NCBI RefSeq assembly: GCF_002575655.3
Contig: NC_053037.3
Coordinates: forward strand, 321,559,294-321,623,293
Direction of reading: 5' to 3'
Length of the DNA: 64,000 nt
Source of the DNA: Aegilops tauschii subsp. strangulata
Taxonomy: Eukaryota; Streptophyta; Magnoliopsida; Poales; Poaceae
Of the stretch, positions 1-9,814 are shown piece after piece. Under the pieces are notes generated by a model, which was not told the origin of the DNA, made no database searches, and saw nothing but the letters and a program-made list of their open reading frames with translations. A program made the position numbers and the translations under genes. Positions within the stretch are counted from its first letter, which is position 1, and the number at the start of each line of letters is the position of its first letter.

Positions 1-170
1 AGAAGATTTTTTTTTTGCAACATAACCTCTATTGCAGTGCAAAAAAACTGCAACATAACCTCTATTGCAAAAAAAAAAATTACAACACTTTGTTACAAAT
101 ATCTTCGGCAACATGACCTTTGCTGCACAAAAATTCCGTAACAAAATATATGTTGCAAAAGTGAAGAACG
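1..170. repeat. Degenerate GCAACAT-type short repeats
   Basis: Several copies of a motif close to GCAACATAACCTCTATTGCA, separated by A-rich spacers, at about 18-38, 50-69, 110-126 and 139-158. This resembles the subterminal repeats of a DNA transposon whose other end lies outside the window. No terminus is visible, so it is left unclassified. The next 360 bases hold only the 3' flank of the gene that follows. Confidence 0.4.
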
Positions 171-534
171 ACTAGGCGCTAGATTTATGCCAGATCTAAC
201 GGCCCGCGCGGCGGTCCTTTGTAGCTAAGTAATACCACGTCATTTCCCGCAAAAATCTCTCTCTTGAAAATAGCTTCTTCTCTTTTTTTGCATGGAAATA
301 GCTTCTCATTCGGACTGCCGAGATGTGACTGAAACGAGTATCGACTACAGTACCTCTTTTCTACCAATCAAACGAATAACTATGCGATATAATAACTTAA
401 AACAAAACCAAGACTTGTTTTGGTGATGCCACACAAGAAACGACTAGTTGATCAAACGCACACTCTCCGGCGGCACCGGCATTCCAACTCCCCTGAAGCA
501 CGACGAGATGGCTTCCAATGTCGCGCGGCAGGAA

Positions 535-2637
535 CTAGGAGACGCCGTCGGTCTTCACTCCGAGCGTCCGTCTTGGTGCCTGCGGAGTCCTTGCTGGGTT
601 GGCCGGCTTCACCTTCTGCGGATGCCCTGCAACTGCAATGACAGAGAAATGTTCAGAGATGGTACGAATCAACACACACGGCCTTTTCGAAGTTCTAACT
701 CTATCTACTGTAATCCAAAAATGGTAAGAGTACCTACCTGGTTGCCTGGCCGCCTTGCCGTCCGCTTTCTTGGCCGACGGCGGCTTCTTGCCATCGCTGC
801 TGTCCGGCAGCGGCCGCATGGCGCCGTTCGACGCCGCCGAGGAAGGGTGGTCCGGCGACATTGCCCCGACCCCGTTCTCATCGCCGTACAGCAAGTTCCC
901 TTCGCTGCCCGAGTCGAAGGCCCTGTCCTTGGCCTGCACCACGCCGGCGGTCTTCTCCCTCTCCAACACCTTGTACGCGAACATCTGGAACGGCAAGTCC
1001 GGCACGCGGGCGCCCTCACCTCGCTGCCACGCCGGGAGCCTCCTCAGCAGCTGCATCTCCACGTCGAGGTAGTCCACGGGTGGCACAACGGGCTCGTCGC
1101 CCTGCGCGGCCTGCTGCTGCTGCTGCTCCGGGTTCATGACCAGGAACCGCTTCACGTACCGGAGGACGCGGCAGACGGAGGAGAACCCCGGCCGCTGCTC
1201 CGGGTCGGCATGCCAGCACCGCTTGGTCAGGGCGGTCAGGTACTTGGGCGTCTGGAACGGGAACAGCGGCCGCTCGCCGGCGCGGATGTTCTTGCTTGTC
1301 TTGTCGCCCTGCAGGTGGTTGTCCTCGAACGGGACCTTGCCGGTCAGGAGCTCGAAGCAGATCATGGCGAAGCTGTACACGTCGGCCTTCTCGGTGCGCC
1401 TGGACCCTGCATCCGCGACCTCCGGCTTGAGCACCTCGGGCGCGTACCAGATGCAGGCGTTATCGTCGCCGTTGACATTGGCGCCCATTGCGATGCCGGA
1501 CTGCCCGAACCCGGTGACCTTGACCTGCACGTAGCCACCGTCGGGCTGCCGCAGCCTCACGAGCACGTTGGACGGGTTCAGCTCGCCGTGGTATATTCCC
1601 TTGGCGTGCAGGTACTCCATCCCGCGCGCGATCTGCAGCATGATGTCGATGGCGACGATGACAGGGAAGGGTGTCCGCCGCCGCGGGCAGCTCACCTCCT
1701 TGACGTAGCTCCCCAGGTCCTTGGCCATGAGCTGGTCCATGACCACAAAGTACTCCTTCCTCTCCTCGTCGTGGAAGCAGTAGGTGGCGTGCGCGACGTT
1801 CGGGTGCGCCACCGAGGCCAGGAGCTCGACCTCGGCGCCGACGGCCTCGCCGTCCCCGATGAAATGCTTCATCGCGAAGCTCTCCCCCATCCATTGCACC
1901 TCCTTGAGGCGGCCGCCCAGCCTCCTGCGGACGCTGTAGTCGCCTCCAAGCAGAATGGACGCCGGGTGCAGCCTCCCCCTCGGCGCGGCGAGGACCTCGG
2001 CGAGGCGGTGCTCGTTCTTGGACAGGCGCTTCGGTGCCGCCGGGCCCGTCATCTCGTCGAGCAGCTGCGACAGCGCCCACCTGTCCTCCTTCCACGCCGC
2101 GTCCATCCGAACGACCAGTTCTCGGGATACCAAATACCGCTTGCCGAGCGCGAGCTGGAACAGCTTTGGCTCGAGCATGTCCCTGTCGTACTTGTTGGCC
2201 AGCAGAAGCCGCGCCCGCGCGTGGTCGTCCGGCTCGGAGCCGGCGATCTCCCCGGCGGCCTCGATGGCATCGACGGCGACGGAGACGCACCACAGGATGT
2301 TGTGGAGGTGGTGCTCGACGCACTCCGTGCCGTGCGCCATGGCGGCGGCGCGGGCCCACCAGCTGCCGCGCGGGTCGAGGCATTGGCGGACGTAGCCCTC
2401 GGCGTCGCGGAGCGCGCGGTGGAGCTCGCGGAGCGGGGACTCCAGGGCGCGCCACTTGGAGCCGCGCTCATCGAAGCGAAGGTGGGCGCGGACATTGCCG
2501 GTGACGGCGTCCAGCGCGTGCGCGCAGGTTTCCGCGAGGAGGCGGCACTGGCGAGGGTTGATGCGGAGGTCGGCCTCGAACGCCATGAGCGCGTTGATGC
2601 TGCCCACCACCTCGCCGAGCTGCCGGAGCTGCTCCAT
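535..2637 (-). CDS. MLKL: Plant MLKL-type protein: N-terminal DUF1221/MLKL domain plus pseudokinase
   Basis: Start at 2637, the first ATG of the frame and the start expected from family members that begin M-E-Q; stop TAG at 535-537. Coding parts are 2637-738 and 626 (or 632)-535. The protein is 663-665 residues, usual for the family. Residues 1 to about 190 are a helical domain, formerly DUF1221, now recognised as the plant counterpart of the MLKL N-terminal region. Residues about 225-500 have a protein-kinase fold: Lys257 in FAMKHF, HGELNPSN (350-357) where HRD is expected, GFG (376-378) for DFG, intact APE (399-401), and ENxxLQG-type kinase-lobe sequence after it. Loss of both catalytic aspartates makes it a pseudokinase. 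A Gln run (505-509) and a basic Ser/Pro-rich tail follow. Family knowledge: plant MLKLs act in resistance to biotrophic pathogens, and animal MLKL executes necroptosis. Databases often call it a light-sensor or Ser/Thr kinase. It is the only host gene I recognise here. Family call is firm; function in this species is inference. Confidence 0.85.
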   Translation of the reverse strand: MEQLRQLGEVVGSINALMAFEADLRINPRQCRLLAETCAHALDAVTGNVRAHLRFDERGSKWRALESPLRELHRALRDAEGYVRQCLDPRGSWWARAAAMAHGTECVEHHLHNILWCVSVAVDAIEAAGEIAGSEPDDHARARLLLANKYDRDMLEPKLFQLALGKRYLVSRELVVRMDAAWKEDRWALSQLLDEMTGPAAPKRLSKNEHRLAEVLAAPRGRLHPASILLGGDYSVRRRLGGRLKEVQWMGESFAMKHFIGDGEAVGAEVELLASVAHPNVAHATYCFHDEERKEYFVVMDQLMAKDLGSYVKEVSCPRRRTPFPVIVAIDIMLQIARGMEYLHAKGIYHGELNPSNVLVRLRQPDGGYVQVKVTGFGQSGIAMGANVNGDDNACIWYAPEVLKPEVADAGSRRTEKADVYSFAMICFELLTGKVPFEDNHLQGDKTSKNIRAGERPLFPFQTPKYLTALTKRCWHADPEQRPGFSSVCRVLRYVKRFLVMNPEQQQQQAAQGDEPVVPPVDYLDVEMQLLRRLPAWQRGEGARVPDLPFQMFAYKVLEREKTAGVVQAKDRAFDSGSEGNLLYGDENGVGAMSPDHPSSAASNGAMRPLPDSSDGKKPPSAKKADGKAARQPGRYSYHFWITVDRVRTSKRPCVLIRTISEHFSVIAVAGHPQKVKPANPARTPQAPRRTLGVKTDGVS
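633..737 (-). other. Intron of the MLKL gene (105 nt, in frame)
   Basis: On the minus strand the exon ends CCAG and the donor GTAGGT begins at 737. The acceptor is TCATTGCAG ending at 633, with a second possible acceptor TTGCAG ending at 627. The segment is AT-rich inside a very GC-rich coding region. Its length is a multiple of three and it has no in-frame stop, so retained, long-spliced and short-spliced forms all keep the same C-terminus. Confidence 0.75.
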
Positions 2638-2639
2638 CC

Positions 2640-3061
2640 CGATGGATGGTCGAGACAAGGATGGATCGATCGAGTCTTGGCGTGGTTCTTGAGCAGGAGT
2701 GCTCTTGTCTTGTTGAGATGGTACGGCCTCTGCCTCTGCCTTTGCGAGAATAAATAGTAAGAGTGTGCGATAATCTTGAAAATATTGGCATGTATCAACT
2801 GAGATTTCACCGTGATTTGAATCGTCGTGTGCTAAAATGTACAGTATTGAATGCAGATAACTGGCCTTGCGGAATTTTTGAAGATTGCACAGGCTAGGTT
2901 GTTTCCCCCCTCTCTGTTTCTTTCTCTTTTCTACCCCCCATCAAATTACTACCAAATTAGTAAAAGAAGAAGCGATCAGGAAACGGAACCGGCTTCACAT
3001 GCACAGATGGAACAACTAATAGAAAGGAACGCGTGATTAAACACCTAATCGTAACACATAA

Positions 3062-3128
<67 letters not shown>

Positions 3129-3420
3129 CACGGGGTTCTTGGAGCGCCGCCGAAAGATGAAAGATGAAGATGGATGGATTGCTTTGGCAGGGGACAAACA
3201 GACAGACGGCCGGGGTATGATGTTTTGCTTGAAGAAGCGGTCAGAATTTGCAAGAGATGCAACAGTTGACTGACGTAGAGATCCCGCTATAGAGACAGAA
3301 AACGGGAGGAGTCTCCAAAGCAACTCAAGCAGAAGGAGGGAAGACGACGAGACGAGGTGAGGGAGAAGAAGAGGCGAAGTGTTGATTCAGAGTCTTCTCG
3401 TATTTCCCTAACTGCAGTGG
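2640..3420 (-). promoter_or_regulatory. MLKL 5' region with probable leader exon and leader intron
   Basis: On the minus strand, about 3410-3132 reads like a plant 5' leader (C/T-rich, many TC runs) and ends CCCC|GTGAGT, a consensus donor at 3131-3130. The CT microsatellite begins directly after it. Possible acceptors are the GGCAG repeats near 2727-2738, leaving about 90-100 nt of leader before the ATG. A TATTTATT motif at about 2751-2758 is an alternative core promoter for a shorter unspliced transcript. No convincing TATA box lies just upstream of 3410. Inferred from signals only. Confidence 0.35.
3064..3126. repeat. (AG)n microsatellite, 63 bp
   Basis: Uninterrupted AG dinucleotide, about 31 copies; CT on the MLKL sense strand. 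It lies about 430 bases upstream of the MLKL start codon and immediately follows a good donor site, so it is probably inside a leader intron. Length polymorphism is expected. Confidence 0.97.
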
Positions 3421-3846
3421 TGGAGTTATGGGGCACGAACGCATGCTTCGTTTCCCGGTCGACCATACTACCAAGTCTCTACTCTAGTGTAACCGCAAGG
3501 CCGATCGGGAGACGTTGTGCTACTATCCTGGTCGAATCGCTTGCTTGTGCGTGCCGTTTGGCAAGAGGGGATTTGGCACGCATATACACACACGAGAGAG
3601 ATAGAGAGACGGCACGGCAATGACCATTTCGCAGCAGCTACAGATGGTCAAGTTGATGGGTGACGGCAGGCGGCAAAATAATCAAAAAGGCAAAGTCTCC
3701 CCACAAGCACGATCCGTCCACCATGATCTCACACGAGTAGAGTAGCTAGGTAGAAATATATATCATCGCGTACGGGCGGCAACCGTCCCTTACTGTTGCG
3801 ACACCTGATGGTAGGCTGAGAGTGGAAGGAGGCATTCATTCTTTTT

Positions 3847-4330
3847 AGAGCAAGTATAATAAAGCTGAGTCAGCGGACTGTAAGGAATAAATTATTATAT
3901 TTTTGCTTAGTTGGAGGAAAGAGAATAGGAGAGAAGGTAAGCGGGCTCTTCGTGAAGAGACAGCTCTAGCACGTGCTCCTAGGCATTTTGTAAGAATGAA
4001 AGATAGACCACATAATAACAAAGTAGTACACTCTTTTGATCTACTATTAGAGTAAGTATAATAGAGCTGAGTCAGCAAGCTGTAAGGAATAAACTAGTAT
4101 ATTTTTGCTTAGTTGGAGGAAAGAGAATAGGAGAGAGAAGTTAAGCGAGCCCTTCGTGAAGAGCCAGCTCTAGCACGTGCTCCTAGGCACTTTGTGAGAA
4201 TGAAAGGTAGGCCACATAATAACAAAGTAGTATACTCTTTTGATCTACTATTATACATGTTGGCTAGAAGATAGGCTGTATATGACATGGCACTGGCTTA
4301 TAGATAGCAGCTGGCTATACTATTAACCAG
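3847..4330. mobile_element. MITE-like element with an internal 202-bp tandem duplication
   Basis: Unit 1 starts at 3847 (AGAGCAAGTATAATAAAGC) and unit 2 at 4049 (AGAGTAAGTATAATAGAGC). They are about 90% alike by eye and both run to a GATCTACTATTA end. A different tail follows to 4330, ending GGCTCTTA, a weak inverted match to the left end. No clear target duplication was found. No coding potential. Confidence 0.5.
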
Positions 4331-4924
4331 GCTCTTAGCTGCCATTTTGGCGTTGCTTCGCCAAGTGCCAACCTCGTCTTCCATCTTTTTTTCTCACGCG
4401 GGCGGGAACGTCGAGGTCGAACCACCCCACCCCAGCTCGGGGTAGTCCTAGGCGCGCCGCGTGGCTGGTGTGGTCGACGCCGCACGTCGGTCCGGGACGA
4501 CGAGGTGGGAAGTGGTGGCGCCCATTGCCGTTGCGGTTGCGATGGTTGGTTGGCGCGTCCTAGTCCAGTCGGTTACCGGCCCAACAGCGCCACCTGCGGT
4601 GCCTTTCCCGCCGGCACCCGAACGGATATCGCCTGAAAACCGATCTGGTGGGGTCATTGCTCTCATCTGCTTTCTGTTGGGTGCGTTGCTTAACTCCTGG
4701 CTGCAGATACTGATCCATCGCCTTTTGATCGTCACGCATCGGTGCATGTACAAAACATAAGTAGCTGCCGGCAATCTTTACATTGTCAAGTTCAGCACTC
4801 ACGACCAATGTTAGGTTAGGTACAACTGTGGTCGGCCAGCAGCTAGTATCCAACCGCACGCACCGTGTCTACGTTCTCTCTCCTATCAGTTCAAACAACA
4901 AAAAAAGCGTTCTCTCTTCTATGC

Positions 4925-5340
4925 AAACAGGCCCGTTCCTAAGATTTCAGGAGCCGGGCGAGATCAAAATACGGGCCCTTTAAAGAATTCTAATAATCTT
5001 ATACACAATGTCTTTAATGATGATATATATAGGAAGATAATCAGAGATATGTACTCGGCCGATGTGCACAATGCAGTCACCTCCTGGCATGGCCATGTGG
5101 GGGGGCGGTGACGGGTCATCTTTGACCGGGGCGCACATGAGATCAAAAGTTTGTCGCACGGCGAGACCATGCAGAAGAACATAGAAGATCAACCCTATTG
5201 CGCTCGAGCACGGTGGCGGAGCACAAACCAAATTTTTGGTATTACGAAACGGATTGTGAGGCAAAAGTTCTTTCATATAAAAATATATAACAAGCCAAAT
5301 AACAACTAGAATCACCTATATAAATATCAAGGCCAAAGTA
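4925..5340. mobile_element. Possible hAT-like transposon fragment
   Basis: The start, CAGGCCCGTTCCTAAGATT followed by a GGAGCCGGGCGAGA stretch and GGGCCC, resembles the left end of grass hAT elements (typically CAGGGCCGGTCCTGAGATT). No matching right end was found and nothing in it codes. A degenerate relic at best. The surrounding 4400-5600 holds no gene I can support. Confidence 0.25.
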
Positions 5341-5610
5341 AAACAATCAACACTTTAGAATATGGAGTCAACCTTTTAAATTTAGTGAATTGGTGCTTAT
5401 TGGTACAAAGTTAGGAAAATGAGCGTATCGACCGAGCAGTCCCTGCTTCCCTATCACATCAGTGCACGCCCACATCGTCAGCCTGTTGTGGCCATTTGTG
5501 ACTCTGCCACTATACTTTTATTCAGGGACTACTATAATAACTTTGTTATGTTTCTTTATCAAGACATTAGTTTGCTATCCCTCGCAAAATTAAATAAAAA
5601 TAAAGACATA

Positions 5611-5691
5611 CTCCCTCTGTCCCATAATATAGGAGCGCTTTTGACCCTACACTAGTGTCAAAAATGCTCCTATATTATGAGACGGAGGGAG
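5611..5691. mobile_element. Stowaway MITE (81 bp, Tc1/mariner type)
   Basis: Nearly the whole element is two inverted repeats: left CTCCCTCTGTCCCATAATAT, and the right end read in reverse CTCCCTCCGTCTCATAATAT. Each continues into AGGAGC and TTTTGAC. The left flank is TA (5609-5610); the right copy has become CA. This is the classic Triticeae Stowaway form and would fold into a long hairpin if transcribed. Confidence 0.93.
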
Positions 5692-5859
5692 CATTAGTTA
5701 TTTAAAATTAAGAAATGCAAGTTGGTTTTCTAAGATTATAATCCAATCTATGCATCAAATTGACCGCTAATCTAATTCCTTTCTTGAAAAAGGCATTCTA
5801 ATCCATGATTCTACCTTTTAAGTTTTGTATTTGTTTGTGATAAACCTTTTGAAAAGCAT

Positions 5860-8010
5860 TCATGAAAGTTCATGGATTTGAAAATGTTCATGAATTTGAT
5901 GGTCATGAAATTTTAAAAATTCATGTTTTTTTCCAAAAAATAATGAAAACAAAAAATGATGAAATTTAAAACGAGATGAAATTAAAAGAAGAAAGAGAAA
6001 GGCAAAAGGAAAAAGGGGGGGGGAACAAAATGAAAGCGAAAAGAAGAAAAATAAAAATAAAAAGGGAAAGCGAAAAAGACAAACAAAACCCGTCATGGAA
6101 ATAACCAAAGGAAAACTGCCCTAAAAATTTGCTGAAAACATGTACTACATGGTCGAGCCATATAGGTACTAGATGTACATGAGATGTTAGTGCGTTCTAT
6201 TGTCAACGAGTTAACCGACGCGATGAATTGGCGGCATAAGCGAGGGCGCTTCCTATTTCACGCCTCCATGTACCCTCCCACGCGCCCTGTCCACTCTATG
6301 ACCGGCTCATTGTGGGTTTTCTCCCAACCATGGAAGGTACTATTTTTGGTGTGTTTCTTTCAACTGGATTTCTTACTTTATTTTTTTTTTCATTTTTCAT
6401 TTTATTGTTTTACTTTCTTATTTTTCCAATGATCACCTTTTCAAACTATGAACTTTTCAGAAATTGGACAAAATTTTGAAATTCGTGAACATTTTATGAA
6501 TCAAAAACATTTTCTTTTTATTTTTGGAATAATTTTCAGAATTTGTGAAATTCTTAGAATTAGTGGAAAAATAAATTATAAACATTTTTTTGCATTCAAG
6601 TGTATTTTTAAATTCCTGATTTTTTTAAATCCATGAAAATTTTACAAATTCATGAATTGTTTTGAACATTTTAAAATTTGAAGCATTTATTGAAATTTAG
6701 ATCATTTAAACAATTCTGTTGACGCTTTCTAAAATATGAGAACATTTTTTATATTCAAGAACTTATTTCAATTTTATGAACATATTTCAAAATTCAGGAT
6801 TAGTTTTTAAAAATAAATGATACATTTTGTATTCGTGAACATTTGTTTAAATTTCAAAGCACATTAAGAAATCATGGATTTTTCTAAAATGTGAGAGCAT
6901 TGTTCGAGAATGTGATCATTTTTGGAAATGATATTTTTTGAAATTCTTGAAATTAATTGAAACCCAAACAATTTTTTCCCAGATTTGGGGTTTGTGAACA
7001 TTTTTCAATATTTCAAAGCAAAAAATAAAGCGAAATGAATAAAATTAATAAGGAAAAACAAGGGCACCTCTCCTTGCATATGGGCAGGCCAAAGCGCCCT
7101 AAGGGGATGCATGTTTCCTTACTTTTCCCCGCGTAGACAGGGAATAGTATCGACTCAAAAAATAAGAAAGGGGGGTAGGAACCCCTAAAAAATAAAGTAG
7201 GGGACTAGGAGGTCTCGTAAACGAGAGGGCGCCGTCTGACGGATCCTATTCCCTGCGCTCGTCAGGGGATAGCTACCAAACATGCACCCCCGCCCGCGTT
7301 AATGTGCCGGCCCGTTAGTCATTTTTGCCTTTATTTTTTCTCCATTTCAGTTCACCTTTTCTCTGTGTTTCCATTTTCCATTATGTTTTCTACTTTCTTT
7401 TTCACAAATTCATGAACTTCTTCAATCGTGAACATTTTTCAAATTGATGAACTTTTCTGAAAAAACTGAAAAAAATTCGCAACTTTTCTGAAAATCAAGA
7501 CCAATTTTTAAATTCGTGAATAATTCAAATTTCTGAATATCTCTGAAATTTCTGAACCTTTTTCCAATTCATGACCATTTCTCAAAATCACAAACATTTT
7601 TTGAAATTCGTGAAAATTTTCAAACTCAGGAACAATTTTAGAAATTTGCTACTCTGCCTTTTTATAAAATTTTAACATTTGTTTGACCTCACGAATATTT
7701 ATGAAATTTTCATGAACATTTTTTGAATTGAAATCATTTTTCTTTGAAATTCGTGAACATTTTTCAAACTCACGTACCTTTTTCTTTGAAATTCGTGAAC
7801 ATTTTTCAAACTCACGTACCTTTTTTGAAAGTCTTGAATATTTTTTAGCTCACCAACAATTTTGAAAATGATGAACATATTTTGAAAGTCGTGAATGTTT
7901 TTGAAACTCATGAATATTTTTTAAAATTCATAAATATTTTTAGTGTTTACGAGCATTTATGAAATTCACAATTTTTTTGGAGTTTTTGAAAGTATTCTAG
8001 TAGAAAACCG
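5860..8010. repeat. AT-rich array of degenerate TGAACATTTTT/TTCATGAA motifs
   Basis: About 2.1 kb in which TGAACATTTTT, AATTCATGAA and AATTCGTGAAC recur every 20-40 bases. The first 300 bases are mainly in reverse orientation relative to the rest. Three pyrimidine-rich stretches (reverse of 5950-6090, then 6340-6430 and 7320-7410) have similar composition and may mark repeated sub-blocks. Interrupted at 7103-7290 by an inverted-repeat element. Short open frames here are low-complexity by-products. Such blocks are common in Triticeae DNA; I cannot assign a superfamily. Confidence 0.6.
7103..7290. mobile_element. 188-bp MITE-like inverted-repeat element
   Basis: Left end GGGGATGCATGTTTCCTTAC; right end read in reverse GGGGTGCATGTTTGGTAGC. 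The match continues about 50 bases through CCCC and CAGGGAATAG with near-equal spacing. It is GC-rich compared with the surrounding AT-rich array. No target duplication could be fixed, so the superfamily is open (Tourist-like is one option). Confidence 0.55.
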
Positions 8011-8140
8011 AGCGAAGTAAATAAAATTTGTTCAGTAAAACCGCCCGAACAATATAACGACACAAACTAGGGAGCGCTACATGCGCACTTGTTACTAGGC
8101 CGACATACTAGTTCCGGCGCTGGGAAAGAGGAGTGCGCTT

Positions 8141-9620
8141 TGAAAGTGTGTTATATCGACTAGAGGGGGGTGAATAGGCGATTTTTACAAATTCGTCACT
8201 GAGGAATTTCTAGTTGAGGAAATTCCTAAGCAACGAACTACTTAGCAACAGAATAGGTACTCAGATACATGCATAACAGAACAGTAGCACAGTCATGATG
8301 ATGAAATGAAACATACACAGAGTACAATTAGCGTGTAAACAGGATAAGCAGGCTGAAGACAAAGTGATTGAAGAATTAGGAATGAGGAAATTGAGAAAGT
8401 CTTCAGTCAAAGTCTTCAAACAATAACAATCAAGTTCATCAACACATGAATGAGGAAATGAAAGGGTTGAGGAAATAGAACCAGTAGCTTGGTGAAGACG
8501 ATGATTTGGTAGCCAGTTCCAACTGCTGTGACAGTTGTACGTCTGGTTGGAGCGGATAGGTATTTAAACCTGAGGACACACAGTCCTCACTGTATTCTCC
8601 TTGAGCTAAGATCACACAGAACTTACCCAATCACTCGTGGTAAGTCTTCAGGTGACTTCAAAACCTTCACATACTCGGTCACTTGACGATCCACAATTTC
8701 CTCTTGGATGCTCTAGACCATGACGCATAACCATCTGGAGGATGCACAATCCTCAAAGGTAACAAGGGTCGGTTCCACACAGGAACAATCTCTTCAGTGA
8801 TGCTCAATCACTTTGGGTTTGTAGGTGTTTGGGTTTGAGTTTTCCTTACTTGATGATTTTTGCCCAAAGTCCTCGGAGGATGGGATGCTCTCAATGACAA
8901 GTGTCAGTTTCTCTCAGAGCAGCCAACCAACTAGTGGTTGTAGGGGGCGGCTGTTTATAGCCTAGAGAGCATCCCGACATGATAAGACATAAATGCCCTT
9001 CAATGATATGACCGTTAGGTGGGTAGATATTTTGAGACAGTTGGCGTGTAGCACATCAACGGTCGGATATTTCAGTATCAAATTCCTCAAGGCTATCATG
9101 TTCCTCACTTGTAGGCAATCCGCACTGGCGAATTCCTAACTCCTCAGTCAGAACAAATTCCTCAGAGAACAGAAGATCTTCGTCTCTGTCACTGAAGAAA
9201 TTGACTGAACTGTATGAGATTTCCAATGGTTTCACTCGAAAGGATCGGGTAGGTGTAGAATTTTGAGATGAGCACCACTTGGAAACTTTTCCTTAATTTT
9301 ACCTCGACCCCCTTTAACAGTACGATGTTTCCTATGAATCAAGAAAGAGAAAAAGAAACTACAAAAACAAAAGTCTTCACGCTTCATAATCCTCGCATGA
9401 ATATCAAGTCTTCATGGTCACACCAATTTCTGCACTTTCAAAGTCTTCAAGAAACCAAAGTCTTCAGCTGAAGACATTCATTTTTAGGGATCGACTTTCA
9501 TCGTAAATATTAAACTCCTCATAGACTTATAGACGTGTGTACACTCACAAGCTCATTAGTCCCTTAACCTATAAGTCTTCAATACACCAAAATCACTAAG
9601 GGGCACTAGATGCACTTACA
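8141..9620 (-). repeat. 3' LTR of SIRE-R (1480 bp)
   Basis: On the minus strand it starts TGTAAGTGCATCTAGTG at 9620 and ends CACTTTCA at 8141. Near the end, GCCTATTCACCCCCCTCTAG matches the end of the SIRE-F LTR. A TATAAACAG promoter motif lies at about 8953-8960. Rich in GAAGAC/GTCTTC. The target duplication cannot be checked because the other end is not in the window. Confidence 0.88.
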
Positions 9621-9634
9621 ATCTCCCCCTTTTT
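9621..9634 (-). other. Polypurine tract of SIRE-R
   Basis: Minus strand AAAAAGGGGGAGAT, directly next to the 3' LTR and identical to the tract of SIRE-F. It primes plus-strand DNA synthesis. Bases 9635-9814 are the 3' non-coding tail of the element, alignable with 31620-31790 of SIRE-F. Confidence 0.9.
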
Positions 9635-9814
9635 GGTGATTGATAATAATATAGGTTAAGTTTTCAACGGGGATAAACATATGAAGTGTAAATACTGATA
9701 TTGAGGAATTTGATTGCAAGATATAGAAGAACCCCCCGTGAAGATGTGCATTCCCGAGGAATTTGCTTTGAATAACAAATGCACATTGTAGAGTAGAATC
9801 ATGGATATCTCCCT

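Noticed and set aside
448..2757. A 769-codon plus-strand frame lying opposite the MLKL gene
   Set aside because: It is a shadow of a GC-rich minus-strand gene with strong third-position bias. Its sequence is Arg/Leu/Val-rich with no domain, and the minus strand gives a clear family match.
4461..4760. A 99-codon plus-strand frame with two hydrophobic stretches, considered as a small membrane protein
   Set aside because: It begins with GTG, the first ATG is about 28 codons in, no homologue is recognised, and it overlaps other frames on the opposite strand.
5860..7911. Several 60-82-codon frames in the AT-rich array
   Set aside because: Repetitive Phe/Lys/Ile/His peptides that follow from the DNA motif on both strands.
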